NCBI RefSeq assembly: GCF_014385005.1
Contig: NZ_JACRSZ010000013.1
Span: forward strand, 46,703-110,702
Source: Jingyaoa shaoxingensis
GTDB lineage: Bacteria > Bacillota > Clostridia > Lachnospirales > Lachnospiraceae
Direction: 5' to 3'
DNA length: 64,000 nt
Numbering within the stretch: the first letter of the stretch is position 1; each line of letters begins with the position of its first letter. Positions 43,645 through 52,919 of the stretch are shown here, piece by piece. A program made the position numbers and the translations under genes. Below the pieces are notes generated by a model, which saw only the letters and a list, made by a program, of their open reading frames with translations, had not been told where the DNA came from and did not search any database.

Positions 43645-44232
43645 ATGCAGAAAATTAACAGAGAAGATATGCTGGAATTGACCAGACGAATGACTGTGAA
43701 GCGCAACTGCTTTCACAGAATAGCAGGAGCCTATCTGGATGCAGACGGATTCATTGACGGCACTTTCAATATCCATTTTCAGAAGCTGTCTTCAGCAGAT
43801 CAGGAGAAGAATCTGAAGATAGCCAAAGCCATTCCTTTTTCAGAGACAAATGAAGAATTAAAATTATACCATTTTTCAGAAGAAGCGAAAAAACCGGGCA
43901 ATGTCTGGAGCGTACTGATGGAACTGCGCAACAGTGAATTAAAAAACGATGCTCTGTTGGAATCCTTTTATGAATTCGTGTCAGATCAGTACAGCGCATC
44001 CGGAGATTATGCTATCTATATGTTTTACGGAAGCTATGATGTGCCGGTAAAGGCAAAAGATAAAGAAAGCCTGTGGGATTCAGAGGAAGTGTACAATTTC
44101 CTAATATGTGCCATCTGTCCGGTATCAGGAGATTATGAACCGGGGGATGCCAGATGTGGCTTCCTGTTCCCTGCGTTTACCGATCACAGCAGCGATCTGT
44201 ATGGCATCGATGTGTTTCATGCAAAACTATGA
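43645..44232 (+). pseudogene. DUF4317-like gene, probably 3' truncated
   Basis: A 195-residue frame that begins MQKINREDMLELTRRMTVKRNCFHRIAGAYLDADGFIDGTFNIHF, the usual start of DUF4317 proteins. Complete members are, to my recollection, nearly twice as long. The match runs to YGIDVFH and then ends in a stop just where a palindromic element (44231-44322) begins, so the second half was probably lost when that element arrived or by deletion. It starts 2 bp after the YczE-like gene. Confidence 0.6.
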
Positions 44233-44322
44233 GAAACACGCTCCGCGAGTTTCTCAAGTTATCGCGGCAGTCGCCAAGGTCTTGTGCAAGCACAGACTTT
44301 GGCTTGTTGCTCGCGTAAATAA
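44231..44322. repeat. Palindromic intergenic element
   Basis: GAGAAAC/GTTTCTC forms one hairpin, and GCCAAGGTCTTGTGC with GCACAGACTTTGGC forms a second, imperfect one. An outer CGCG...CGCG pairing is also possible. It sits at the breakpoint of the DUF4317 gene. Copy number elsewhere in the genome is not visible. Confidence 0.45.
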
Positions 44323-44359
44323 AAAAATCCGGGGGATTTAAAATCCACCCGGATTTTTT
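44323..44359. terminator. Bidirectional terminator between convergent genes
   Basis: AAATCCGGG (44325-44333) pairs with CCCGGATTT (44348-44356), with inner GGATTT/AAATCC, flanked by A on the left and T on the right. It serves the PucG-like gene on the minus strand and whatever enters from the left. Confidence 0.85.
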
Positions 44360-44363
44360 CGTC

Positions 44364-45590
44364 TTATGCGTTCTTGTAAACCTGAAGTGCTGCAGCAACT
44401 GCCTCGCCGGCCGGTACTTTTACGCCGTTGTCGATCAGGACTGCTTCGATAGCACCTAATGTGAAGAGAATGTTTCTCTTCTGGCTGGAGTAACCCATGT
44501 TACCAATACGGATGATCTTGCCATCCAGAGGACCAAAAGAGGTAGCCATCTCGATACCGAAGTCACGCAGGGCCTGTCCGCGAAGAGTCGGTCCATCGAT
44601 GCCTTCCGGAATGCAGATAGCAGTTACACATGGCATTTTGTGCTTCAGATCACCGAAGATCTTCAGACCCATTGCCTGCAAACCTGCACACAGAGCCTTA
44701 TCATTCAGGGCATGACGTGCAAAACGTTCCTGCAGACCTTCCAGCATGATGCAGCGAAGTGCTTCATGTACAGCGTACTGCATGGAAGTTGCCTCTGTAT
44801 GATGATTCAGGTGACGTGGGCTCCAGTAATCTTCCAGCTGTGCGATATCCAGATAGTTACTTGGAATCTGTGGAAGAGTACCATCGATATCACTGCTGGT
44901 ACGGATACCTTTTTCAACTTTCTTTCTTTCATTTACGATCTTGGAGATCTTGTCATTGTATGTGATCAGTGCAGATCCGGATGGTGCGGAGATACATTTC
45001 TGGGTACCTGCGATACATCCGTCGATGCCCCATTTATCAACCGGGATATCAACACCACCCATGGTAGCAACCGTATCGACGATCAGCAGAGCATCATATT
45101 TCTTACAGATCTTGCCAAGTTCTTCCATTGGCTGCATCATGGAAGTAGAAGTTTCACCATGGATGCAGGCAACAGCTTTGTAGCCGCCCTTCTTTAATTC
45201 TTCTTCGATTTCTTCCGGATCAAAAACAGTTCCCCACTCTCTTTCCAGAAGTGTGATGTCAGCGCCGCATCTTTCCAGAATCTCGCTGAGCAGATATCCG
45301 AAACGTCCGAATGCAGGAATCAGAACCTTATCACCTGGGCAGATAGCGCCGGTCAGAACTGCTTCCAGACCACCACGGGAAGTGGTATCTACACAGTAAG
45401 TCTGTTTGTTTTCTGTCTGGAAAAGGATACGTGCCATTTCCTGAGTTTCAGCCATCAGATCAGTGAATTCCGGGTCAAACTGGCCAAGGATATGAGAGGA
45501 CATAGCCTTTAATACACGAGGATCTGCTTCAACAGGTCCTGGTGTCATCAGTGTACGAGGAGAAGGATTGATTTCTTTAAAAGTCTTCAT
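44364..45590 (-). CDS. pucG: Alanine-glyoxylate/ureidoglycine-glyoxylate aminotransferase (PucG-like)
   Basis: PLP-dependent class V aminotransferase, 408 residues. TPGPVEADPRVL opens the fold, SRGGLEAVL holds the PLP phosphate, VDTVATMGGVDIPVDKWGIDGCIAGTQKCISAPSG includes the PLP lysine in TQK, and YSSQKRNILFTLGAIE ends it. This group includes alanine/serine-glyoxylate transaminases and PucG, which turns ureidoglycine plus glyoxylate into oxalurate plus glycine. With allC and allFGH in the window, PucG is favoured because its product oxalurate is the AllFGH substrate. AGGAG precedes the start on the minus strand. Confidence 0.8.
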   Translation of the reverse strand: MKTFKEINPSPRTLMTPGPVEADPRVLKAMSSHILGQFDPEFTDLMAETQEMARILFQTENKQTYCVDTTSRGGLEAVLTGAICPGDKVLIPAFGRFGYLLSEILERCGADITLLEREWGTVFDPEEIEEELKKGGYKAVACIHGETSTSMMQPMEELGKICKKYDALLIVDTVATMGGVDIPVDKWGIDGCIAGTQKCISAPSGSALITYNDKISKIVNERKKVEKGIRTSSDIDGTLPQIPSNYLDIAQLEDYWSPRHLNHHTEATSMQYAVHEALRCIMLEGLQERFARHALNDKALCAGLQAMGLKIFGDLKHKMPCVTAICIPEGIDGPTLRGQALRDFGIEMATSFGPLDGKIIRIGNMGYSSQKRNILFTLGAIEAVLIDNGVKVPAGEAVAAALQVYKNA

Positions 45591-46103
45591 AATAATACTC
45601 CTTTATCTTGTTATATCTTGTTATATTAATGTATAGTGCTCATAACATGCGTTCCGGAAAAGCTTCCGAATCATTTTATGGATAGTATATACTGATCCCT
45701 TTTGAATTTCAATATGAAATCATGAAAAATCTTGGAAATTATGAATGAGAATAATGAAAAATACAGATAATAAAGGCATTTGAATAAATCACGCAAATAA
45801 AAAATGGAAATTAAAACTGGTTGACCACAAACAAAATATTAGACAGAATGAGGGAAAGTTGGTGTAATTCAGCTTGCACCGCATTTCAGAATAGGATATA
45901 CTATGATTACAGTGTCAAAAAGTCAGATTTCATTTGTGCTCGCACAGGGTGAAATCTGACTTTGGGACACGCCGCGATATGAGCATAAAAGTGGAGCGTC
46001 AGCACCACGATATGCGAATATAGGGGACGAATTACGAGAGTGTGGTGCACGAAGTAATCCGTATAATCATTATAGAGGATTCTTTAAAAAGGAGTATGGA
46101 GAT
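45591..46103. other. Intergenic region between pucG and asnS
   Basis: Divergent upstream regions; no gene is seen. It contains TGGTTGACCACAA at 45818-45830 (like 34129-34141) and a large inverted repeat at 45912-45970. Near 46010-46065 are further short dyads (ATTAC...GTAAT) before AAAAAGGAG, the asnS ribosome binding site. No T-box specifier or AGGGTGGWACCGCG element was found ahead of asnS. Confidence 0.5.
45912..45970. repeat. Large inverted repeat
   Basis: AAAGTCAGATTTCA (45919-45932) is perfectly complementary to TGAAATCTGACTTT (45950-45963), with outer arms GTGTC/GACAC and a 17-base loop that itself contains GTG/CAC. There is no T run after it. It could be a small palindromic transposable remnant or an RNA stability element. 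Confidence 0.6.
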
Positions 46104-47495
46104 ATGGACTTGATTACAGTAAGAGAAATCTATAGAAATAGAGAACAGTACCTGAATCAGGAAGTAACCGTAGGCGGATGGGTAAGAAGCATTCGTGATT
46201 CCAAAACATTTGGATTCCTGGTACTTCATGACGGTACATTTTTTGAGACACTGCAGGTAGTGTTTGCAGATCAGCTGGAGAACTTTGCAGACATCTGCAA
46301 ATTAAATGTAGGTGCAGCCGTGATCGTAAAAGGAACACTGGTACCGACACCACAGGCAAAGCAACCGTTTGAGATTCAGGCATCTTCCGTAGAAGTGGAA
46401 GGAACTTCTGCACCGGATTATCCATTACAGAAAAAGAGACACAGTGTGGAATTCTTAAGAACTATTTCCCACCTGCGTCCTCGTACCAATATGTTCCAGG
46501 CAACCTTCCGTGTACGTTCCCTGGCTGCTTATGCGATTCATAAATTCTTCCAGGAGAGAGATTTCGTATACGTACACACGCCACTGATCACAGGAAGTGA
46601 CTGTGAAGGTGCCGGCGAGATGTTCCAGGTAACAACACTGGATCTGAAAAATGTGCCGATGACAGAGGATGGAAAAGTAGATTATACACAGGATTTCTTC
46701 GGCAAATCCACCAACCTGACCGTAAGCGGTCAGTTAAATGCAGAGACTTTTGCACAGGCATTCCGTAACGTCTATACATTTGGACCGACTTTCCGTGCAG
46801 AGAATTCCAACACTGCACGTCATGCAGCAGAATTCTGGATGATCGAGCCGGAGATCGCATTTGCAGATCTGAAGGATGACATGGTACTGGCAGAGTCCAT
46901 GCTGAAATATGTTATCCGTTACGTGATGGAGAATGCACCGGAAGAGATGGCATTCTTTAACAACTTTGTGGATAAGGGACTGATCGATCGTCTGAACAGT
47001 GTAGTGTCTTCTGATTTTGGTCATGTAACCTACACAGAAGCCATTGAGATTCTGGAAAAGAACAATGACAATTTTGATTACAAGGTAAGCTGGGGATGCG
47101 ACCTGCAGACCGAGCATGAAAGATATCTGACTGAGCAGATCTTCAAAAAACCGGTATTCGTAACCGATTATCCGAAGGAGATCAAGGCCTTCTACATGAA
47201 GATGAATGAAGATGGCAAGACCGTTGCTGCTATGGACTGTCTGGTTCCTGGTATCGGTGAGATCATCGGCGGTTCTCAGAGAGAGGATGATTACGACAAG
47301 CTTCTGGCTCGTATGAACGAACTGGGAATGAAAGAAGAAGATTACAAGTTCTATCTGGATCTGCGTAAGTACGGTTCCACCCGTCATGCAGGATTCGGTC
47401 TGGGATTCGAAAGATGCGTGATGTATCTGACCGGTGTGGCCAATATCAGAGATGCCATTCCATTCCCAAGAACAGTAGGGAACTGTGAATTGTAA
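46104..47495 (+). CDS. asnS: Asparaginyl-tRNA synthetase
   Basis: Class II aminoacyl-tRNA synthetase of 463 residues that charges tRNA-Asn. The N-terminal OB-fold anticodon-binding domain starts with [24 protein letters not shown]. Motif 2 is [21 protein letters not shown] and motif 3 is [15 protein letters not shown], then DAIPFPR. It starts at ATG 46104 behind AAAAAGGAG. Confidence 0.97.
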   Translation: MDLITVREIYRNREQYLNQEVTVGGWVRSIRDSKTFGFLVLHDGTFFETLQVVFADQLENFADICKLNVGAAVIVKGTLVPTPQAKQPFEIQASSVEVEGTSAPDYPLQKKRHSVEFLRTISHLRPRTNMFQATFRVRSLAAYAIHKFFQERDFVYVHTPLITGSDCEGAGEMFQVTTLDLKNVPMTEDGKVDYTQDFFGKSTNLTVSGQLNAETFAQAFRNVYTFGPTFRAENSNTARHAAEFWMIEPEIAFADLKDDMVLAESMLKYVIRYVMENAPEEMAFFNNFVDKGLIDRLNSVVSSDFGHVTYTEAIEILEKNNDNFDYKVSWGCDLQTEHERYLTEQIFKKPVFVTDYPKEIKAFYMKMNEDGKTVAAMDCLVPGIGEIIGGSQREDDYDKLLARMNELGMKEEDYKFYLDLRKYGSTRHAGFGLGFERCVMYLTGVANIRDAIPFPRTVGNCEL

Positions 47496-47519
47496 CCAGA
47501 AAAGAAAGAAGAGGAAATT

Positions 47520-48215
47520 ATGTCGGATAAGATACTTGTAGTAGATGATGAACGGGAGATTGCCGACGTCATCGGACTTTATCTTCAGAATGAGAATTTT
47601 GAAGTGGTCAAATGCTACAATGGAAAAGATGCTCTGGAGGCAGTAGAGAAGGAACATCCTTCTCTCGCCATCCTGGATGTGATGCTTCCGGACATTGATG
47701 GATTCACGATTTTACAGAAAATCAGAGAAAATTATATGTTCCCTGTGATTATGCTGACGGCTAAGACCGAATACATGGACAAGATCACAGGACTGACTCT
47801 GGGGGCAGATGACTATATTGAAAAGCCATTTAATCCCCTGGAACTGATGGCACGGGTAAAAGCGCAGCTTCGCCGTGTCACCAAATACAATGAAGGAACC
47901 AAGCCACAGGAAGATATCATAGATTTCGGCGGTCTGGTGATGAACCGCAGCACCCATGAGTGCCAGTTTAACGAACGGGAACTGACGCTGACACCGATCG
48001 AATTCGATATTCTGTGGATTCTGTGTGAGAACCGTGGACAGGTAATCAGCTCAGAGCAGTTGTTTGAACAGGTATGGCATGAGACATATTATAAACAGAG
48101 CAACAATACGGTAATGGTACATATCCGTCACCTTCGTGAGAAGATGGGCGGCTCTATGGGAAAGACAGACTTCATAAAGACCGTATGGGGAGTTGGATAC
48201 AAGGTTGAAAAGTAA
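47520..48215 (+). CDS. VanR-like response regulator
   Basis: OmpR-family regulator, 231 residues. The receiver has VVDDEREI and the phospho-acceptor D53 in AILDVMLPDIDGF, followed by YIEKPFNPLEL. The winged helix ends in IKTVWGVGYKVEK. The closest resemblance is to VanR-type regulators of Clostridia, which govern cell-wall genes. No van ligase or dehydrogenase is in the window, so it is not a resistance cluster. It overlaps the kinase start. Confidence 0.9.
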   Translation: MSDKILVVDDEREIADVIGLYLQNENFEVVKCYNGKDALEAVEKEHPSLAILDVMLPDIDGFTILQKIRENYMFPVIMLTAKTEYMDKITGLTLGADDYIEKPFNPLELMARVKAQLRRVTKYNEGTKPQEDIIDFGGLVMNRSTHECQFNERELTLTPIEFDILWILCENRGQVISSEQLFEQVWHETYYKQSNNTVMVHIRHLREKMGGSMGKTDFIKTVWGVGYKVEK

Positions 48216-49449
48216 CTATAAGAAGCTAAAGAGGACAATTCTGATTCGTACAGGGCTGGTGGCATTTCTGACACTGGTCATAGGGGAGGGGATTGTCCAT
48301 TTTTTCATTGACGGTATCTTTCAGGATTTGTTTACGAACTTCATCATGGGGATCTTCACCAGCACCAATATGGATGCAGTGACAGCCAATGAGTGGTACG
48401 GCAGAATATTCATGGATCATAAGGATTTTTTCCTGATACTGGGATTTATTATTTTGTTTCTGATTTTTTACAATCTTCTGATCAAGCGAATGCTGCATTA
48501 CCTGAGCAGTGTGGAAGCGGCAATTGATGCAATTCAGAGAGAAGATGATGAGCAGATTGTGCTGGTACCGGAGTTGAAGCCACTGGAAAATAAGCTGATG
48601 GCACTGCGGGCGACGCTGAAGCGTAAGGAGATGGAGACTGCTATCAGTGAACAGAAGAAAAATGATCTGGTCGTTTATCTGGCACACGATCTGAAGACTC
48701 CGCTGACTTCTGTAGTTGCCTATCTGACTATGTTGGATCAGAGAAAAACCATAGCCGATGAGGAACGGCAGAAATACATTCATGTTACCCTGGAAAAGGC
48801 AGAACGACTGCGGGAACTGATCAATGAATTTTTTGAGATCACCAAATACAACCTGCAGGATATTGTGTTGGAGAAGGAACAACTGAACCTGTCCATGATG
48901 CTGGAACAGCTGGCAGATGAAAGTTATGGTGTCCTGAGGGCAAAATATCTGACCTGTTCCATAGAGACAGATGATGATCTTATGGTACTGGGGGATCCGG
49001 ACAAGCTTGCCCGTGTATTTGATAATCTGCTTCGAAATGCTATAGCTTACAGTTATACAGATACAGAGATCCAGATTGAGGCGAGAGCCAAGGGAATGGA
49101 CATCGTCATTACATTCAAGAATCAGGGTCATGAGATACCGGAGCAGAACCTGAAAACCATTTTTGAAAAGTTCTACCGTGTGGACAATGCCAGATCCAGC
49201 CAGACCGGCGGATCCGGACTGGGACTGTCTATTGCCAAGCGTATCGTAGAATTACACGGTGGTATTATTGAGGCAGCAAGCGACTGGGAATGTACCACAT
49301 TTACCGTTATACTTCCGGGAATCAGTAACCCGACGCAGAAGGTTCAGCCGCCAGAACAGCCAAAAGAAGAGGATCCAATGACACGTCATCAGAGGCTTGG
49401 AACAAATAAGAAGTCAGAAAGTGGGAAAAAGAATCGAAGAAAAGTGTAA
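48205..49449 (+). CDS. VanS-like sensor histidine kinase
   Basis: Membrane kinase paired with the upstream regulator. There is no ATG near the start; TTG 48205 (KSNYKKLKRTILIRTGLVAFLTLV) or TTG 48193 must be used, both inside the regulator's last codons, which implies translational coupling. Two transmembrane helices (about residues 12-32 and 70-90) flank a short external loop. The HisKA box is VVYLAHDLKTPLTSVVAYLTML, with the phospho-histidine near residue 161-165, and the ATPase motifs are FDNLLRNAIAYS, KFYRVDNARSS and GGSGLGLSIAKRIV. A Pro/Glu/Lys-rich tail of ~50 residues ends the protein. Confidence 0.88.
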   Translation: MKSNYKKLKRTILIRTGLVAFLTLVIGEGIVHFFIDGIFQDLFTNFIMGIFTSTNMDAVTANEWYGRIFMDHKDFFLILGFIILFLIFYNLLIKRMLHYLSSVEAAIDAIQREDDEQIVLVPELKPLENKLMALRATLKRKEMETAISEQKKNDLVVYLAHDLKTPLTSVVAYLTMLDQRKTIADEERQKYIHVTLEKAERLRELINEFFEITKYNLQDIVLEKEQLNLSMMLEQLADESYGVLRAKYLTCSIETDDDLMVLGDPDKLARVFDNLLRNAIAYSYTDTEIQIEARAKGMDIVITFKNQGHEIPEQNLKTIFEKFYRVDNARSSQTGGSGLGLSIAKRIVELHGGIIEAASDWECTTFTVILPGISNPTQKVQPPEQPKEEDPMTRHQRLGTNKKSESGKKNRRKV

Positions 49450-49460
49450 GGGGGAAGTCT

Positions 49461-50366
49461 ATGGCAAGAAGAGGACAGAGGCAGAAGAAAAAAGGCGGGA
49501 TCGGGAATGTAATCAGTACACTGATCCTGTTAATTGCAATCGGTATTTTCTGTTTCGCTGCATGGAAGCTGGTGACCATCTATCTGGACTATAAGACCGG
49601 AGTGGATGAATACACGGCATTGGAAGAGTATGCAGACAATGAAAAAGTGACAGAAGGTCTGGAAGATTCCATGGATGCCAATGATACCATGGGAGATGAA
49701 TGGGGAGATGCAGAACTGACGGAGCACAGTGGCAGCAGTCGGTTTGAGAGCATGGAAAATCCCATTGATTTTGACAGTCTACAGGAAATTAACCCGGATG
49801 TGATTGGCTGGCTGGAGATGGAAGCTGTGGATACCATCAATTATCCGATTGTACAGGGCGAAGACAATGATTATTATCTGCATCGGACCTTCCAGAGGAC
49901 AGATAATTTTGCTGGTTCTATATTCATGGATTATATGAATAAAAGCAATTTTGGGCAGCGTAATACCATTGTATATGGACACAACATGAAAAATGGCTCT
50001 ATGTTTGGCAGTCTGAAGGATTACCGGGATCAGGAAGTATACCAGAAAAGTCCGTATTTCTGGATCTATACACCGACCAGAATTTATAAATACGAGATTT
50101 TTGCATGTGCAGAAGTGGACAAGTTCGGGCAGGATTATCAGATTACCTTCCGGGATAAAGAAGACTTCCGGGAATTCATTTATCGTGCACAGGATCAGGC
50201 ATTATATGATACCGGCGTAGATGTGGATTATACCGATACGGTAGTGACCCTGTCCACCTGTACAGGTAATGAGGCAACCAGGTTTATTGTACAGGGAAAA
50301 CGAGTCAGAACCTACCAGGCGGTACCTAAAGCAGGTGGCTATGAAACAGAGGAACGGATAGACTGA
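49461..50366 (+). CDS. srtB: Class B sortase
   Basis: Membrane-anchored transpeptidase, 301 residues. It has a basic N-terminus, a helix at ~16-37 (ISTLILLIAIGIFCFAAWKLV), an acidic linker and then the sortase barrel: VIGWLEMEAVDTINYPIVQG, IVYGHNMKNGSMFG with the catalytic H174, TLSTCTG with the nucleophile C267, and a following Arg in EATRFIVQGKR. It lies 11 bp after the VanS-like kinase and is likely part of the same transcript. No LPxTG or NPQTN substrate is encoded in the window. Confidence 0.92.
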   Translation: MARRGQRQKKKGGIGNVISTLILLIAIGIFCFAAWKLVTIYLDYKTGVDEYTALEEYADNEKVTEGLEDSMDANDTMGDEWGDAELTEHSGSSRFESMENPIDFDSLQEINPDVIGWLEMEAVDTINYPIVQGEDNDYYLHRTFQRTDNFAGSIFMDYMNKSNFGQRNTIVYGHNMKNGSMFGSLKDYRDQEVYQKSPYFWIYTPTRIYKYEIFACAEVDKFGQDYQITFRDKEDFREFIYRAQDQALYDTGVDVDYTDTVVTLSTCTGNEATRFIVQGKRVRTYQAVPKAGGYETEERID

Positions 50367-50395
50367 GTTTTAAGGCAGGAAAGAGGGAATAACAC

Positions 50396-51121
50396 ATGGA
50401 AAAAGAAATTGAGACTTTACAGAAATGGATTCAGGAGAGCAGCAAAGTGGTATTTTTCGGTGGTGCCGGAGTCTCTACGGAGAGCGGTATTCCGGACTTT
50501 CGAAGTGTGGACGGGCTGTATCATCAGGAATATGATTATCCGCCGGAGACAATCTTGAGTCACAGCTTTTTCATGTATCATACAGAGGAATTTTATCGTT
50601 TTTATAAGAAAAAAATGCTGTGCCTGGATGCAAAACCTAATATGGCACACAAGCGTCTGGCACAGTGGGAAGCACAGGGACATGTACAGGCTGTGATTAC
50701 CCAGAATATTGACGGGCTTCATCAGGCAGCAGGAAGTAAAGAAGTGCTGGAACTTCACGGAAGCGTTCTGCGTAATTACTGCATGAAATGCCATAAGTCT
50801 TATGATGCGGAATATATGCTTCATGCAGGAGGCGTGCCGACCTGTACCTGTGGCGGAACCATCAAGCCAGACGTCGTGCTGTATGAAGAAGGCTTAGATG
50901 ATTACACACTGCGCAAGTCCGTGGAGTACATCTCTCAGGCAGAGGTACTGATAATCGGTGGAACATCACTGGTGGTCTATCCGGCAGCAGGACTGATTGA
51001 TTACTTCCGTGGCAAACATCTGGTGGTAATCAACAAGAGCGTAACATCCAGAGATAAAAATGCGGATCTGGTAATTCAGAACAGCATCGGAAAAGTATTT
51101 GAAAGTATTGAAATTCAATAG
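50396..51121 (+). CDS. cobB: NAD-dependent protein deacylase (sirtuin)
   Basis: Sir2-family enzyme, 241 residues, removing acyl groups from protein lysines with NAD+. FFGGAGVSTESGIPDFRSVDGLY, ITQNIDGLHQAAGS and the catalytic histidine in LELHGSV are present. The zinc ligands are YCMKCHKSYD and TCTCGGTIKPDVVLYEE. Length and motifs are normal. Confidence 0.95.
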   Translation: MEKEIETLQKWIQESSKVVFFGGAGVSTESGIPDFRSVDGLYHQEYDYPPETILSHSFFMYHTEEFYRFYKKKMLCLDAKPNMAHKRLAQWEAQGHVQAVITQNIDGLHQAAGSKEVLELHGSVLRNYCMKCHKSYDAEYMLHAGGVPTCTCGGTIKPDVVLYEEGLDDYTLRKSVEYISQAEVLIIGGTSLVVYPAAGLIDYFRGKHLVVINKSVTSRDKNADLVIQNSIGKVFESIEIQ

Positions 51122-51133
51122 CAGGAGATGAAA

Positions 51134-51325
51134 ATGGAACGTTTACAGTATGACGTAGGTGATATAGTAAAACTGAAAAAGCCACATCCATGCGGCAGCC
51201 AGGAATGGGAGATCCTGAGAGTGGGAGCAGATTTCCGGCTGAGGTGTCTGGGATGCGGACATCAGGTCATGGTATCCCGGAAACTGGTAGAGAAAAATAC
51301 CAGAGGACTGACAAAGAAAGAATAA
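51134..51325 (+). CDS. DUF951 small zinc-finger-like protein
   Basis: A 63-residue protein: MERLQYDVGDIVKLKKPHPC, then WEILRVGADFRLRCLGCGHQVMVSR. The KKPHPCG and CLGCGH motifs define DUF951 (YyzM-like), a conserved small Firmicutes protein of unknown function. AGGAG (51123-51127) fits ATG 51134 better than the ATG at 51128. It follows the sirtuin by 12 bp. Confidence 0.85.
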   Translation: MERLQYDVGDIVKLKKPHPCGSQEWEILRVGADFRLRCLGCGHQVMVSRKLVEKNTRGLTKKE

Positions 51326-51351
51326 CAGAAAAAGAAAAGGAGATTGCAATT

Positions 51352-51981
51352 ATGAAGAAAATGATGAAAAGAACAATATCCATATTACTGGCAGTAATGA
51401 TTATGGTAACAGCCATTCCGGTAATGGCAGCAGAAACCTATTATGACATACACACAAGTGAGACGAATCTGTTGATTCCGGGTACTTATGAAGATTATAA
51501 TATCGGATCAGTAGGAAAGGCGAAAGCAACTGTAAAATCCAGTAATACCAAAATTGCGACAGTGAAGGTAAAAAAAGGTGTAATCTGGGTTCATGCAAAA
51601 AAGCCTGGTAAGGTAACCATTACAACCAAGATTAGAAAGAAAACCTATAAAACAAAACTTACGATTCTGAAATATGAAAATCCTATTTCATCTGTAAAAA
51701 TTGGAAAGACAACAATAAAAGGAAATCGCTTCAATAAAGCAACTACTATATACTTGAGTTATTCCAAATACCAGAACAAGAAGCAGAAAATAAAACTCAA
51801 TCTGAAAAAAGGCTGGAAATTGAGAACAATATCTTATTCACAGAGAAACTGGAATAAGGACAAGGCATTAAAGAACGGTGGATCTGTGAAGATATCCGGA
51901 GGAAAAGGATTTTATCTTTGGGTATGTGCAGAAAATACGAAACTGAAACGTACACAGTATATAAATATCGAGTTTAAATAA
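51352..51981 (+). CDS. Secreted protein with Ig-like (BIG_2-type) region
   Basis: A 209-residue exported protein. A signal peptide ends near residue 27 (ITAIPVMAAE-like region; AMA-type cleavage after VMA). Residues ~55-105 (KATVKSSNTKIATVKVKKGVIWVHAKKPGKVTITTKI) resemble bacterial Ig-like Big_2 repeats, common in Clostridia surface proteins. The mature part is strongly basic (Lys-rich) with many aromatic residues and has no cell-wall anchor motif. Its function is unknown. Confidence 0.7.
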   Translation: MKKMMKRTISILLAVMIMVTAIPVMAAETYYDIHTSETNLLIPGTYEDYNIGSVGKAKATVKSSNTKIATVKVKKGVIWVHAKKPGKVTITTKIRKKTYKTKLTILKYENPISSVKIGKTTIKGNRFNKATTIYLSYSKYQNKKQKIKLNLKKGWKLRTISYSQRNWNKDKALKNGGSVKISGGKGFYLWVCAENTKLKRTQYINIEFK

Positions 51982-52027
51982 AAGACAGGGAATAACTGTT
52001 TTTATCAAAAACAATATTTGATTTTTT

Positions 52028-52143
52028 ACAGAAAGTGCTTGATTTCAGGCACTTTCTGTGCTAAAGTATATATTCGTGATATATTTCAATTCCTTGCTCC
52101 TTTTTCGGAAAGGGGCCAGAGACCACAAGGAGGTGCAAAACGC
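52028..52143 (+). promoter_or_regulatory. rpsF leader with hairpins, possible S6:S18 autoregulatory element
   Basis: A strong hairpin ACAGAAAGTGC/GCACTTTCTGT (52028-52059) comes first. Nearer the gene, CCTTG...CAAGG encloses CCTTTTTCGGAAAGG just before the ribosome binding site AAGGAGGTG. Firmicutes rpsF leaders often contain an S6:S18-binding structure; I cannot confirm the conserved CCG bulge here. Confidence 0.35.
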
Positions 52144-52431
52144 ATGAACAAGTATGAATTAGCAGTTGTTGTCAGCGCAAAGCTTGAGGACGACGCAAGA
52201 ACAGCTACCGTAGAAAAAGTAAAAGAGTATATTACACGTTTTGGCGGTACAATTACGAATGTTGACGAATGGGGTAAGAAGAAACTTGCTTACGACATTC
52301 AGAAAATGAGCGAAGGTTTTTACTATTTCATTCAGTTCGACGCAGAGGCTACTTGCCCGGCAGAACTGGAAAGACATGTTCGTATTATGGAAAACGTTCT
52401 CAGATATTTGTGTGTTAGACAGGACGCATAA
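52144..52431 (+). CDS. rpsF: 30S ribosomal protein S6
   Basis: 95 residues from ATG 52144, behind AAGGAGGTG. MNKYELAVVVSAKLEDDAR and WGKKKLAYDIQKMSEGFYYFIQF are S6 hallmarks. It is first in the conserved rpsF-ssb-rpsR operon. Confidence 0.96.
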   Translation: MNKYELAVVVSAKLEDDARTATVEKVKEYITRFGGTITNVDEWGKKKLAYDIQKMSEGFYYFIQFDAEATCPAELERHVRIMENVLRYLCVRQDA

Positions 52432-52446
52432 TAAGAGGAGATCAGA

Positions 52447-52896
52447 ATGAATAAAGTCATTTTAATGGGTCGTTTAACGAGAGACCCGGAAGTTCGTTAC
52501 TCAGCAGGCGAGAATGCTACCGCAGTAGCAAGATATACATTGGCTGTAGACCGCAGATTTAAACGTGATGGAGAAGCAACCGCAGATTTCATTCAGTGCG
52601 TTGCATTCGGTAGAAGCGCAGAATTTGCAGAGAAATATTTCCGTCAGGGAATCAAGATCGCGGTTACCGGTCGTATCCAGACAGGAAGCTATACCAATAA
52701 GGACGGAATGAAGGTCTACACAACAGACGTTGTTGTAGAAGAACAGGAATTCGCTGAGAGCAAGAATGCATCCGGAGCATCAGAAGGCGGCTATAGTGCA
52801 GCACCGTCACCGAGCAGACCGACACCTAGTGCCGCAGCAGGAGACGGATTCATGAATATACCGGATGGTATCGATGAGGAGCTGCCGTTTAACTAG
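52447..52896 (+). CDS. ssb: Single-stranded DNA-binding protein
   Basis: 149 residues. The OB-fold starts MNKVILMGRLTRDPEVRYSAG, with FIQCVAFGRSAEFAEKYFRQG. A low-complexity Ser/Pro/Ala/Gly linker leads to the acidic tip DGIDEELPFN, which binds partner proteins. Confidence 0.97.
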   Translation: MNKVILMGRLTRDPEVRYSAGENATAVARYTLAVDRRFKRDGEATADFIQCVAFGRSAEFAEKYFRQGIKIAVTGRIQTGSYTNKDGMKVYTTDVVVEEQEFAESKNASGASEGGYSAAPSPSRPTPSAAAGDGFMNIPDGIDEELPFN

Positions 52897-52919
52897 AATT
52901 TCGATAGGAGGTAAGAATC

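Noticed and set aside
46010..46103. T-box leader for asnS
   Set aside because: No AGGGTGGWACCGCG-type antiterminator sequence or specifier loop could be found.
47520..49449. Vancomycin resistance cluster
   Set aside because: Only VanR/VanS-like regulators are present; no ligase, dehydrogenase or dipeptidase genes.
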